Part shown: positions 53,468-62,616 of the stretch, piece after piece | Layout of the letters: the number at the start of each line of letters is the position of its first letter | Position numbering within the stretch: the stretch's first letter is position 1 | From: Henriciella algicola | GTDB taxonomy: Bacteria; Pseudomonadota; Alphaproteobacteria; Caulobacterales; Hyphomonadaceae | Assembly (NCBI RefSeq): GCF_003576245.1 | Contig: NZ_QWGA01000003.1 | Coordinates: 186,001-250,000, forward strand | Length of the DNA stretch: 64,000 nucleotides | Direction of reading: 5' to 3' | Notes under the pieces: model-generated | What the model was told of the DNA's origin: nothing | What the model saw: only the letters and a program-made list of their open reading frames with translations | The model's database searches: none | Translations under genes and position numbers: made by a program

Positions 53468-53757
53468 GCAAGCTTGGCGGCAAAGCCATCCATCTTGTTG
53501 GCAAGGTCGATGTCTTTCTGGGTGACACCGCCCGCATCATGGGTCGTTAGCGTGACCTCAACCGTATTGTAGACGTTGAACCATTCAGGGTGGTGGTCGG
53601 CCTTCTCTGCCTGCGTCGCACTTGCGCTCATGAACCCGAAGGCCGTCGCGAAATCCTCGAACTTGAACGTCTTGGTGATCGCGTCCGTATCGCCGTCTGC
53701 GGCTTTCCAGCCTTTGACCTTGGTCAGAACGTCTTCGACTTTCATCTTGTCGGCCAT
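53464..53757 (-). CDS. phhB: Pterin-4-alpha-carbinolamine dehydratase
   Basis: A 97-residue enzyme that dehydrates the carbinolamine formed when tetrahydropterin is used by phenylalanine hydroxylase. The signature is [20 protein letters not shown] followed by [11 protein letters not shown], with the two active-site histidines in HHPEW. No phenylalanine hydroxylase gene is in the window, so it may serve molybdopterin or another pterin pathway. It precedes the lipoprotein gene's stop by two bases on the same strand. Confidence 0.94.
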   Translation of the reverse strand: MADKMKVEDVLTKVKGWKAADGDTDAITKTFKFEDFATAFGFMSASATQAEKADHHPEWFNVYNTVEVTLTTHDAGGVTQKDIDLANKMDGFAAKLA

Positions 53758-53759
53758 TG

Positions 53760-54374
53760 CTATTCCTCGCCTGTTATCTCGTGAACATAATAGAGCCAGC
53801 GACCGTCCTCGGCGATCGCCGTGCGGATACCGGGATAACCGCGCCCTTCTCTCACCTGTGCAATCCCTGCCTCACCGACCAGTTCCTCAAGCCGTGCCCT
53901 CTGACTGAAGTTCAGCCGTTCCGGCAGCAGCGCTTCAGGCTCCAGCGCGGCGAGTTCCGGCCAGACATACCAGGTTTCGCCCGCTACCATCTTCACGCCA
54001 TATGGCCCGTCCAGCAGCTCATCCAGCCGCAGGATAGGGTCGAAGCCCGTCCGGCGCAGAAGGTCCCAGTGCTCGCCATGGGACGCACCAGCAAAGTTCG
54101 AGACGAAGCCAGATTGCGAGCTTGCAAGCCGCGTCAACTGGCGGAGCGAATTGCTTTCGATGATGCCGCGAAGCTGGCTGATCTTTTCCTGCGCAGGCGC
54201 GCTAAGAACTGTTCGAACACTCTCTGGCTCACGGTTCGGCACCATATATTCCGGTGCCTGCTCAACCTGCAGCGTGACCGTCTCACGGACATCTTCCTCA
54301 CCGCAAGCCACCAGCCCGGCAATCAGGACGATACCCGCAAGAAGTCGGATTGAGATCAGTCTGTCAGCGTCCAT
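53760..54374 (-). CDS. Lipoprotein of unknown function
   Basis: A 204-residue protein with a lipoprotein signal ([18 protein letters not shown]). The mature part is mixed alpha/beta, with [17 protein letters not shown] and a C-terminal block [20 protein letters not shown]. No family is recognised. The ATG at 54374 lies 19 bases inside the HAD gene end; translation is probably coupled. The unit appears to be HAD gene, lipoprotein, then phhB. Confidence 0.75.
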   Translation of the reverse strand: MDADRLISIRLLAGIVLIAGLVACGEEDVRETVTLQVEQAPEYMVPNREPESVRTVLSAPAQEKISQLRGIIESNSLRQLTRLASSQSGFVSNFAGASHGEHWDLLRRTGFDPILRLDELLDGPYGVKMVAGETWYVWPELAALEPEALLPERLNFSQRARLEELVGEAGIAQVREGRGYPGIRTAIAEDGRWLYYVHEITGEE

Positions 54375-55009
54375 CCGGTCGCAGCTTCCAGGTCAGACAG
54401 AAGCTGGTCCTCATTAAGTACCTTGATCGTCGTCATCCCCATCGCCCTAGCAGGTTTCAGGTTGATGCCGAGATCATCAAGATAGACGCAATTCTTCGGG
54501 TCCACATCCAGCGCTTCACACATCAGCGCATAAATCCGTGGATCAGGTTTGCGGATGCCGAGTTTTGAGCTCTCGATCATCTCGTCGAACAGGCCAAAGA
54601 CCTTCTCGATCTCGCTGGCGCGGCCTTCGTCGGTCTGCATACCTGCACCTTTGCCGACCGGCGCATTGTTCGTGATGCAGCCGACTTTCACCTTCGCCTT
54701 GCAGCGTTTCAGCGCCTCGACGACGCGCGGGCGCAGGTTGCCCGACAGGAGGCCAAGAATATCCTTGCCCGGCACAGAGTGCCCCAGCGCTTCGGCTTCC
54801 TTGCGGAACAGCTCATCAAACTCTTCAGCGTTCACTTTTGACTGCTCGAGCTTGGCCCAGGCATTGGTGTCGCCATTGACGGCGTTAACGCCGCGAATGA
54901 AGTCCTTGGGAAGGCCCTTTTCGGCCTCATAGCGGTTGAACGCTTCGAAGGGCGAGGAGGTGAGCACACCGCCAAAGTCCCAGATCACGGCTTGGATATT
55001 GTCTGTCAT
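54356..55009 (-). CDS. HAD-superfamily hydrolase (EphX2 N-terminal-like)
   Basis: A 217-residue HAD hydrolase. Motif I is VIWDFGGVLTSS, with the nucleophile Asp and Gly at the second position, as in the epoxide-hydrolase N-terminal phosphatase group (DFGGVL). Motif II is ITNN, motif III includes GIRKPDPRIY and motif IV is VYLDDLGINL. A helical cap lies between residues 20 and 95. The usual second Asp of DxD is missing, so it may use a different acid or be a haloacid/lipid phosphatase variant. First of three genes in this unit. Confidence 0.87.
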   Translation of the reverse strand: MTDNIQAVIWDFGGVLTSSPFEAFNRYEAEKGLPKDFIRGVNAVNGDTNAWAKLEQSKVNAEEFDELFRKEAEALGHSVPGKDILGLLSGNLRPRVVEALKRCKAKVKVGCITNNAPVGKGAGMQTDEGRASEIEKVFGLFDEMIESSKLGIRKPDPRIYALMCEALDVDPKNCVYLDDLGINLKPARAMGMTTIKVLNEDQLLSDLEAATGWTLTD

Positions 55010-55108
55010 GGCAAGAGCTGTAGCGGCTTCGACAGGCGGCGTCGACCGCCTATCACGTACCGTCAGCCCGCTAATTCGCTGGCCTGTCGCAAGGTCAGCT
55101 GAGGAAAT

Positions 55109-55618
55109 TTAACCGTCAGAATTCAGGCGTTTGTACATGACATGCGCGTCCACGAACCCTTTTTCAGGATGCGCGAACGCTTTGGGCAGCGTGCCGACAA
55201 TCTCAAATCCCAGTTTCTGCCAGAGGCGTATCGCGCCTTCATTGGTCGACACGACGAAGTTGAACTGCATCGCCCGGAAGCCTGCCTTGATCGCTTCCTC
55301 CTGGCTGTGCTGGCACATCAGCCCCGCAATGCCGCTGCCGCGCGCCAGAGGCGACGTCATATACCCGCAATTGCAGACATGAGCGCCGCCGCCGCCCTGA
55401 TTGGCCTTCAGATAATAGGTGGCGAGGACGCCGCTTTCGTCCTCGAACACGTAGGTCTGCTTGTCGTCCCCGAACCAGTAGGCAAGCGCAGCCTCGCGGC
55501 TGATATCCTTTGCAATTGCATAAGTGTCGCCTGCCCGGAATACTGGCTCTACGATCTGCCAGACGGCGCTTTCGTCGCGAACCCCTGCCCGGCGGATGAG
55601 GACATCATTACCCGGCAT
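55109..55618 (-). CDS. GNAT family N-acetyltransferase
   Basis: A 169-residue protein with the GNAT fold: IRRAGVRDESAVWQIVEPVF at the N-terminus, the acetyl-CoA loop region YMTSPLARGSGIAGLMCQHS (RGxGI), and FNFVVSTNEGAIRLWQKLGF (NxxAxxLYxKxGF type). ATG 55618 overlaps the end of bioB by 11 bases; the frame reaches 55714 only as shadow of bioB. The acceptor substrate is unknown. Confidence 0.9.
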   Translation of the reverse strand: MPGNDVLIRRAGVRDESAVWQIVEPVFRAGDTYAIAKDISREAALAYWFGDDKQTYVFEDESGVLATYYLKANQGGGGAHVCNCGYMTSPLARGSGIAGLMCQHSQEEAIKAGFRAMQFNFVVSTNEGAIRLWQKLGFEIVGTLPKAFAHPEKGFVDAHVMYKRLNSDG

Positions 55619-56630
55619 CGATGAGCGTCTGCTTGCGCTTGGGGGCCTGCGTCGGCTTTGCCGTCTCTTCCCGGCTGGCATGCTCAAAGCCCATCGCGCC
55701 CAGCAGCGCCTCATCGCGCGTCTCGCCGGGATTGTCAGTGGTCAGCAACCGGTCGCCGACGAAAATAGAATTTGCGCCCGCCAGCATGCAAAGCGCCTGA
55801 CCTTCCTCACTCATTGCTTCACGCCCGGCCGACAGACGCACCCAGCTTTTGGGAAACACGATGCGGCAGACTGCAATTGCGCGCGCCATCTCGATCACGC
55901 TGACGGGCGGGCTCTCACCAAGCGGCGTCCCCTTGATCGGCACCAGCATGTTGATTGGCACACTTTCTGGATGTGGGGTGAGCTTGGACAGCTCATGGAT
56001 GAGACCGATGCGATCATCGCGCCCCTCGCCCATGCCCAGAATACCGCCGACACACAGGTTCAGTCCTGCCTCCCGGCAATGCGCCAACGTGTCCAGCCGG
56101 TCTTCGTAGGTTCGGGTCGACACGACGCTCGTGTAATACTCTCGTGAGGTATCGAGATTGTGGTTGTAGTAGTCGAGCCCCGCTTCCTTGAGCGCGACGG
56201 CCTGTTGCGGCTCGAGCATGCCGGCAGTGACACATGTCTCCAGACCTTCGGCTTTCACCGCAGAGATCATCGCCGCGATCTTCGGCACGTCGCGTTCTTT
56301 CAGATTGCGCCAGGCCGCGCCCATGCAAAAGCGGTCTGCCCCGCCAGCCTTTGCCTCGCGCGCGGCAGAAACGACGTCCTCGAGCGGCATCAGTTTTTCG
56401 GCCTTCAGACCAGTGTCAAAGTGGGCCGACTGGCTGCAATAGCCACAGTCTTCAGCGCAGCCGCCCGTCTTGATGGACAGCAGCTGGCTCTTTTGAACCT
56501 TTCCATCCGCCCAGTTCGCTGATTTCACGCTGAGTGCCAGCCCCATCAGACTGTCGAGGGGCTGAGTGTAAAGGTCCGCAATCTCTTCGCGCGACCAATC
56601 ATGCCGCGGTGTTAATCCCGTAAACGCCAT
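55608..56630 (-). CDS. bioB: Biotin synthase
   Basis: A 340-residue radical SAM enzyme that inserts sulfur into dethiobiotin. The CxxxCxxC motif is Cys58/62/65 in GGCAEDCGYCSQSAHF, with other conserved parts FCMGAAWRNLKERD, YNHNLDTSREYY and IFVGDRLLTT. ATG 56630 follows GGGAGGTG. bioA, bioD and bioF are not adjacent. A GNAT gene overlaps its end on the same strand, so the two may be cotranscribed. Confidence 0.97.
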   Translation of the reverse strand: MAFTGLTPRHDWSREEIADLYTQPLDSLMGLALSVKSANWADGKVQKSQLLSIKTGGCAEDCGYCSQSAHFDTGLKAEKLMPLEDVVSAAREAKAGGADRFCMGAAWRNLKERDVPKIAAMISAVKAEGLETCVTAGMLEPQQAVALKEAGLDYYNHNLDTSREYYTSVVSTRTYEDRLDTLAHCREAGLNLCVGGILGMGEGRDDRIGLIHELSKLTPHPESVPINMLVPIKGTPLGESPPVSVIEMARAIAVCRIVFPKSWVRLSAGREAMSEEGQALCMLAGANSIFVGDRLLTTDNPGETRDEALLGAMGFEHASREETAKPTQAPKRKQTLIDAG

Positions 56631-56768
56631 AAAACACACCTCCCTTTGGCACCCTAACGCTATGCAAAGCGGCATAGGCGTCAGGTCTCAGGATGAGTTT
56701 TCAAGGCAAAGCTGGCGCGGTTCAACCCGCCACTTTCATGGCGCAGTCCTTTTTTGGGCCCGAGAAAT

Positions 56769-59213
56769 TTACGCAGATGCGCGTGCGGGCGCGACGTCCC
56801 AGTCGGTCTGACGATTGACCGTTGCAGTCACTGGCAGCCAGCAGACGACTTCCGTTCCGCCACCGGGGGTCGACTTTATGCCGACATTACCGCCATGCAG
56901 GTCGACAAAGTTCTTTACCAGCGCAAGGCCAAGGCCCGCACCGCGCTGATCCGACGAAGTGAAGCTGTCAAAGCTGGAGGCCTGATGCTCGGCGTCGATG
57001 CCCTTGCCTGTGTCGCGCACAGACAGGATGGCCATGTTCTCGACGCGCGTCGCAGACACAGTGATCTCGCCGCCCGGCTCGGTAAAGCGCATCGAGTTCG
57101 AGAGCAGGTTGAACAGGATCTGGCGGATGCGGCGCTTGTCGGCATGGATGGTGCCAAGGTTGTCGCCGATCTCTGCGTGGACATGGATCTCAGTGTCCGA
57201 CGCCTTGCCTACGGTCAGGTCGATGCTTTCCTGCACGATTTCGGCAAGCGCAAAATCCTCAAGGTCGAGATCCATCCGTCCGGCCTCGATCAGGGCGAGG
57301 TCGAGAATGTTCTCAATCAGCTTGTTGAGATGGTCGGAGGCGGTCAGGATGGAATTCACATTGTCCATCTGACGCGAATTTAGTTCACCATTAGTTTCCG
57401 ACTGGAGAAATTCTGCATAGCCGAGAATGGTCGTCAGCGGGGAGCGCAGCTGATAGCTGACATTCCGCACGAACTCCGTCTTCAGCCGGTCAGCCGCCTC
57501 AAACGCTTCAGCGCGTCCACGAAGCGCGCCCTCGACGGCCCGCTGGGCTGTTTCATCGGCGAACGCGATCAGCGTGTTTCCATCCGGCAGGGGCTGAGTA
57601 ATGTAGTGTAGCACCGTGCCATCCGCGCGCTGCATCTCGCCTTCCGTTGTCCGGCGCGCATTGGCGGACGGGTCCGTAATGTGGCCCTTGATCTCACTCC
57701 AGCGCGTGCGATCACTGAACAGCGGCAGGCACGCCTCGATCACATCATCATAGTCTGGCGTGTTCTTCACATCGCCCGAATCAAGCTGCCAGAGCGATTC
57801 GAACGCCTTGTTGGACAGCTTCAGCCGCCCGTCAGAACCGAACACAGCCACCGCCTGGCGCAAACTGTCGAGCGTCGAGGTCTGCGTCTTGATCAGCGCA
57901 TTGAAGCGCGTCTGCAGGTCCAGCTCGCCAGTAATGTCCTTGAACAGCAGCAGCAGGCCACCCATCGGGTGGCGCTGGCGCGTGACCGAAAGCGTGCGCC
58001 CATCCGGCAGCGACCAGGTATCTTCCTCGATGCCGCTAATCTCGCGGTAGTGAGACAGCTCATCGGCCCGCCAGGTCGCATATTCGGCCTGCGCCGGCAG
58101 CTTCCTGTCCTGACGCAGCCGGTCCAGCAACTCACCATGGGCTGGCGAATCGAGCAGATAGCTCTCGTCGAAGTCCCACATCTGGGAAAAGGCACGGTTA
58201 TAGAAGGTCAGGCGACGGTCCGGGCCGAAGATCGCCACGCCGTCTGCCACATGGTTCAGCGTTTCATCATGCGCGCGCACATGGCGGTTCAGCTCATCAC
58301 GCGCGGCTTCCTGTTCGGACACGTCGAAAGCAATCGCCCCTGCCCCGCCAGACAGCGGAAAGCTCAATATGCGCATGGAGCGGCGCTCGCCATCGATGAC
58401 GAGGTTGCGCACCGCATCAATGTCGCGCTGCTCTGTGATCGTCCGGCGAAGCTGCTCATCGGTCTTGTCATCGAGCTTGAGCTGGCGATCCAGCGCCTGG
58501 TCGAGCGACTTGCCGTCGACAGCTCTCAGATAAGTATCGTTCGCCCATTGCAGGCGCCCGACGCCTGAAACGCGCCAGGCCGGGAAAGGCAGCTTGCCCA
58601 GCATGTCGAGGAATGCGGTGGGGTCGCGCGCAATAATCTGCCGGGTCTCTTCCAGCTTTCCGCGCGCAGAGCTTTCTTCCAGCCCCTTGATGGTCGAATC
58701 GGTAATCCAGACAACGGCCCGCGCGCCAGCGGTGCGTCCGTCCGCCTCGAGAAAGCGGCCCGACGGCCCGATCAGCGTCAGCGAGAAAGGCTGGCCATGC
58801 TCACGCAGCTCACGCAGGCGCTCACGCAGCGTCGTGTCCTTGCCGGCGCCATCGCGCGCCTCAAGATCAGCAAGGCCTTCGATGATCCGGATGGACGGGT
58901 CCTCGGACACCGCCTCGTCGGTGAACTTCAACAGCCCCGCCAGCGCGACCGGAGAGCCATGTATCTGCGGCGGCGCAATATCGTCGTCTTCGTCCTCAAG
59001 CTCATCGCCCTGCCAGACAAGGATGACACCCGGATGCGCACCCAGCACAGACTGAAGCGCCGCCAGACCGGTCTCTGCTTCTGAGGCACGGTCACGATAC
59101 TTGCGGGCAGCGCCGCGCGCGCCATCCGACGTCCGCAAGGCCCATAGGATAAAGGCGAGGCCCAGCGCCAGCGCACCGCCAGAGATGATCAGGGAGACGT
59201 ATTCTGCAGTCAT
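56769..59213 (-). CDS. divL: DivL-type cell-cycle kinase with tyrosine at the phospho-acceptor site
   Basis: An 814-residue membrane-anchored kinase homologue. A helix at residues 6-24 anchors it. Several PAS-like domains follow (about 200-300, 310-430, 440-555, with NHVADGVAIFG and RQAVAVFGSDGRLKLSN), then a HisKA-like domain in which the usual SHEL reads FVRNVSYQLRSPLTTILGY, putting Tyr587 where the histidine should be. HATPase blocks are NLLSNSMRFT, RDTGKGI and GAGLGLALVKNF. Caulobacter DivL has the same tyrosine replacement and works with CckA and DivK to control CtrA. There is no receiver domain. ATG 59213 follows GTAACGG, a weak site. Confidence 0.92.
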   Translation of the reverse strand: MTAEYVSLIISGGALALGLAFILWALRTSDGARGAARKYRDRASEAETGLAALQSVLGAHPGVILVWQGDELEDEDDDIAPPQIHGSPVALAGLLKFTDEAVSEDPSIRIIEGLADLEARDGAGKDTTLRERLRELREHGQPFSLTLIGPSGRFLEADGRTAGARAVVWITDSTIKGLEESSARGKLEETRQIIARDPTAFLDMLGKLPFPAWRVSGVGRLQWANDTYLRAVDGKSLDQALDRQLKLDDKTDEQLRRTITEQRDIDAVRNLVIDGERRSMRILSFPLSGGAGAIAFDVSEQEAARDELNRHVRAHDETLNHVADGVAIFGPDRRLTFYNRAFSQMWDFDESYLLDSPAHGELLDRLRQDRKLPAQAEYATWRADELSHYREISGIEEDTWSLPDGRTLSVTRQRHPMGGLLLLFKDITGELDLQTRFNALIKTQTSTLDSLRQAVAVFGSDGRLKLSNKAFESLWQLDSGDVKNTPDYDDVIEACLPLFSDRTRWSEIKGHITDPSANARRTTEGEMQRADGTVLHYITQPLPDGNTLIAFADETAQRAVEGALRGRAEAFEAADRLKTEFVRNVSYQLRSPLTTILGYAEFLQSETNGELNSRQMDNVNSILTASDHLNKLIENILDLALIEAGRMDLDLEDFALAEIVQESIDLTVGKASDTEIHVHAEIGDNLGTIHADKRRIRQILFNLLSNSMRFTEPGGEITVSATRVENMAILSVRDTGKGIDAEHQASSFDSFTSSDQRGAGLGLALVKNFVDLHGGNVGIKSTPGGGTEVVCWLPVTATVNRQTDWDVAPARASA

Positions 59214-59312
59214 CCGTTACCTTCGCCACTTTCGAACAGGCCGCGCCGCAACGCGTAAATATTAACCGATTGACCCGTTCGCGTTAAGCCCGGGTTAACG
59301 CCGTGGTAACCC

Positions 59313-61124
59313 TTATGGCACGCGGTCCAGCAGATGTTCAGCGCCCGTGACCACCGCGTCGAGGTCGGCCTCTTCCTTCCCCTCTGCCGTCTCCAGCAGG
59401 ATGGCCGCAAACGCCCGGATGTTTTCGCGCCGCGCCTTGGCCTCGCCATCTGCGAGCGCCTCCTCCCAGCTCTCATGCGGCGCCGGGTCGGCTAGCACCT
59501 CCATCCAGATCGCGATCTGCTCCTCGGTCAGCAGGCCGCGCTGCACCAGAAACAGGATCGGGCGGGCAAGACGCTGGGGCTCTTCAGAGACAAAGACCGG
59601 CGCCTCGCGCGATCCGATGGCGTCGAACACCGCCTTGGCGATCATGAACGCCTCACCCTCACCAATTTCCGGGTTGAGGCTGAGCTGCATCAGAAGGTCC
59701 GCGCCATGCGCCACACCGTGCCGCCAGCCCTCGCCTTCGATGAAGCCGCGATAGTCGCGTACATTCGCCGTATAGTCCGCGCCGGCCGCCAGCAGCGTGC
59801 GCCGCTCGCCCTGGCTCATCCACGCCTCGATCCGGTCGGTCCGCGCGACTTCAGCCAGCGCCAGCGCTGCGAAGGGACGCGAAAAGCCAAGCGGGTCGTT
59901 TTCTGTGTTCGCGAGACGGGTCAGCAGCCGCTGCTTCAATTCGCGCAACTCTGCCTCTTCAGCGCGGTCAGACCGCAGAATGTCGGTGATGCCCTCATAG
60001 GCGATGCCATCGCGAATGTCGGGGTTCGGGTCGGCAAGGCAATGCTCCAGCATGGCCAGATAGCCCGCCGCGCCCTCGCCCTCTGTCAGCGGATAGCCGC
60101 TCTCTTTCCAGCGCAGCAGGATGTCATGCGTCCAGCCTTCCGGGATGCACTGCCCCGCCTCCAGCAACGGCCTGTCCGTCGCTACTGCCTCATCGGCCGG
60201 CGCGTCCATTGAGGAAAGGATAAGCGGCGCAGGCAAGGCGCGCCCCTTGCCCTCCTGCTCCGGGTCCCACAGGCACTCAGGATCAATGCCGAGAACGAAC
60301 TCTGACAGCCAGTCGATCTCCGGCACCGCCTCATCGCCTGCAAAACCGTGGGGCGCGGCCTCGGCAGCTTCGACATAGGCCGCAAGATAACGCGAAGCCG
60401 TGGGGATGTACGACCAGTGCCAGCGTTCCGGTTCGTAGCCGATCTGGCGGCCGCTGGCGCGCGGCGAATAGACTTCGCAGAAGCCATACTCACCGGCATG
60501 CGCCTTCAGCCAGTCATAGACAGGTTTGCCTTCCGGCGTGTCGAAATACGCATTGTTGAAAGCATTAAGGTCAAGATCCGTGCCCCAATGATGGCGCGAC
60601 GTCCCCGGCATGGCGCTATAGCGCATGATGTTGAGCGCGATGTCGCGCGGGCTGACACCGGCCAGCCGCTCATAGCGGTCCTGCCACTTGTTTTCCCAGA
60701 TAAAGCGCTGGTGCCTGAATGAACGAAACGCCGACAGGATCACAAGGTGCACCCCGTCGCGCGCCGCCGCCTCACGCATCCGGCCATAGGCCTCCAGCGT
60801 GTCATACTCGGCATACATACCGCTGCGCACTGCCCAGCTTTCCGGCACTTCCCAGAAGACATCATACGGGTCGACATCGCCGCGCAGGATGCGCGTTCGG
60901 TCTGGATAATCATCGGGAAGGAAAAGCTTCGGCCTATCCATCCAGGCGCTGAGGGATGACATCACCGGAGAACGGTCTTCCGCCTCAACACTTTCTGCCG
61001 GTTCTTCAGCTGCCGCAGCCTGGTTCTGCGGAACAGTCGCCTCCTCGGCCACAGCTTGCGCGGCCAGAAACGACACCGATACGCCAATGATGAGCGCCAG
61101 CTTCCGAAAAAGCGAAGATGCCAT
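59313..61124 (-). CDS. VanY-like D-Ala-D-Ala carboxypeptidase (M15B) fused to DUF2785-like domain
   Basis: A 603-residue exported protein with an N-terminal signal (ending AAQAVAEE). Residues 80-255 form an M15B peptidase: the zinc motif SRHHWGTDLDLN (Ser176, His178, Asp185) and ERWHWSY (Glu233, His236), both intact. After a Cys-containing linker, about residues 340-590 match the DUF2785 pattern, with PNPDIRDGIAYEGITDILRS, DPLGFSRPFAALALAEVAR and VRDYRGFIEGEGWRHGVAHG. I know DUF2785 as a stand-alone protein of unknown function, so the fusion is unusual. Likely role is trimming cell-wall peptides in the periplasm. ATG 61124 is the natural start before the signal peptide. Confidence 0.88.
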   Translation of the reverse strand: MASSLFRKLALIIGVSVSFLAAQAVAEEATVPQNQAAAAEEPAESVEAEDRSPVMSSLSAWMDRPKLFLPDDYPDRTRILRGDVDPYDVFWEVPESWAVRSGMYAEYDTLEAYGRMREAAARDGVHLVILSAFRSFRHQRFIWENKWQDRYERLAGVSPRDIALNIMRYSAMPGTSRHHWGTDLDLNAFNNAYFDTPEGKPVYDWLKAHAGEYGFCEVYSPRASGRQIGYEPERWHWSYIPTASRYLAAYVEAAEAAPHGFAGDEAVPEIDWLSEFVLGIDPECLWDPEQEGKGRALPAPLILSSMDAPADEAVATDRPLLEAGQCIPEGWTHDILLRWKESGYPLTEGEGAAGYLAMLEHCLADPNPDIRDGIAYEGITDILRSDRAEEAELRELKQRLLTRLANTENDPLGFSRPFAALALAEVARTDRIEAWMSQGERRTLLAAGADYTANVRDYRGFIEGEGWRHGVAHGADLLMQLSLNPEIGEGEAFMIAKAVFDAIGSREAPVFVSEEPQRLARPILFLVQRGLLTEEQIAIWMEVLADPAPHESWEEALADGEAKARRENIRAFAAILLETAEGKEEADLDAVVTGAEHLLDRVP

Positions 61125-61217
61125 GCCTCGACCCCAGCTGCGCGAACCCGCTGGCATCATGCGTGCAGCCGGTCTCATGGGCAAGCGTGCCTTCAGCCTC
61201 TCATGCAGGCCTGCGCG

Positions 61218-61484
61218 CTATTTGAGCTGACTGTCCTTGGAGCCACGGCGATTGATCCCGCTGCGCGATGCGGCTTCGGCGTCGAGTTCTCGCTGGCACT
61301 CGACGCAATGGCGAACGCCCGCGACCAGTTCGCGGCGCTTTTCAGGAATGGGCTCACCGCATTCAGCGCAATGGGTCAGGCTCTCGCCGACAGGGCGGGC
61401 CGCCTGAATACGCGCGAGCTCGTCCTTGATGGAATCGTCGATCTGATCCTGCACCGCGCCATCGCGCGACCATCCACCTGCCAT
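61218..61484 (-). CDS. DksA/TraR-type zinc finger protein (YbiI-like)
   Basis: An 88-residue protein with a C4 zinc finger: CAECGEPIPEKRRELVAG then HCVEC. The N-terminus is a short helix (QDQIDDSIKDELARI). It lacks the long coiled coil of DksA, so it resembles YbiI/TraR-like short proteins whose binding to RNA polymerase is possible but unproven. It stands between the cytochrome gene and the VanY-like gene on the same strand. Confidence 0.87.
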   Translation of the reverse strand: MAGGWSRDGAVQDQIDDSIKDELARIQAARPVGESLTHCAECGEPIPEKRRELVAGVRHCVECQRELDAEAASRSGINRRGSKDSQLK

Positions 61485-61563
61485 GAAAGCCTCCTGTCTA
61501 TCGTGGAGACCTAACAGGTAGGGATTATCGGAGGTTCCTGAACAGGCCGCTGTCAGTCAGCGG

Positions 61564-62616
61564 TCAGCCCGCCGCGTCCATGTCAGAGATCCAAGCCCGG
61601 ACCAGTTCGACACCCTCATCATCGATCAGCGCGCGGCCAAGTTCTGGCATGGCAACACCCGCCTCGCTCGAATCCATCCGGTAGACCATGATCGAGGCAT
61701 CGGGTTCGCCCGGCTCGATCACCACTGTCCCGTCACCAGAGCCCCGGCCCGCCGCTGTCGGATGCTTGCCGACACCCAGCTTTACTGGCTCGTCCACTTC
61801 CCAGCCGAGCCAGAGGCCCGAATTGGAGGCAGAACCCTCTGCCCGGTGGCAATGTGCACAGTTGATATCGAGATAGGCCCGCGCCCGCGCATCCAAAGGC
61901 AGGCTCGCATCATGCACGTCGGCAACTGCGTCGACGTTTCCCGGCACCCCGGTCAGCATGCCGCGCGCCGTCCAGTCCTCGATCTGCTCGACGCCCAGCG
62001 GCCCCTCATGGCCGAGATTGCGCGCCTTCGGACCGATCGGCGCAATGGCATCGCCAAGCTGGTGGCAGGTCTTGCACTGGTTCTGGTTCGGGACGCGGTA
62101 GTCGATCTCGACCGGCGCGCCAGACGGGTCGGTGTAGGCAAGGTCCAGCCACGCCCCGGCAGGCGCATAGCGCGCCTCCGTCTCAGCCTCGTTCCAGACG
62201 TATGGGTAGGCTGCCCAGCCATCTGCCTTGTGGATCAGCAGCCGCGTCTCACGGTAGCGTTCACCCTCAGCAGGCGTGCGCATGTCCGGGGCAAAGGCGA
62301 ATGTCTTGATGAGGACTGTGCCCACCGGAAAGTCGAGCACCTCTTCGCCGCCGCGATAGGCCGCTGCCTCGCCCTCAGGCACATAGACGAGGCGATGCTT
62401 GCTCGCATGGTCGGAAAAGAGTGGATTGATGAGGTCATAAGGCAAAACGCCCGCCGAAGGCTGGCGCGCGGACGCATCCGCAAACAGCCCATAGTCGGCC
62501 AGCGTCTCTGCCGGGCCCGCCGCAAGGATCGTCTCCATATCCGGCCCCGCTGGCTCCTGTTGCTGCCCGCAGGCAGGCAGCAACAGGGCAAGGCAAGCGG
62601 CGAGCGCTACTCTCAT
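61564..62616 (-). CDS. SO2930-like diheme c-type cytochrome lipoprotein (HNE_0200/TIGR03806 type)
   Basis: A 350-residue periplasmic lipoprotein (signal ending LALLLPACGQ, Cys16) with two haem-binding motifs, CKTCH (181-185) and CAHCH (253-257). The N-terminal half has PYDLINPLFSDHASKHRLVY and the blocks DFPVGTVLIKTFAF and ETRLLIHKADGWAAYPYVW, which are marks of the TIGR03806 family. The family was defined together with the parallel beta-helix protein that comes just before it here (stop and start overlap by four bases). Electron partner and role unknown. Confidence 0.88.
   Translation of the reverse strand: MRVALAACLALLLPACGQQQEPAGPDMETILAAGPAETLADYGLFADASARQPSAGVLPYDLINPLFSDHASKHRLVYVPEGEAAAYRGGEEVLDFPVGTVLIKTFAFAPDMRTPAEGERYRETRLLIHKADGWAAYPYVWNEAETEARYAPAGAWLDLAYTDPSGAPVEIDYRVPNQNQCKTCHQLGDAIAPIGPKARNLGHEGPLGVEQIEDWTARGMLTGVPGNVDAVADVHDASLPLDARARAYLDINCAHCHRAEGSASNSGLWLGWEVDEPVKLGVGKHPTAAGRGSGDGTVVIEPGEPDASIMVYRMDSSEAGVAMPELGRALIDDEGVELVRAWISDMDAAG

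Noticed and set aside
57681-58568. A 295-residue open frame opposite divL
   Set aside because: Shadow frame; the PAS and kinase motifs are clearly on the minus strand.
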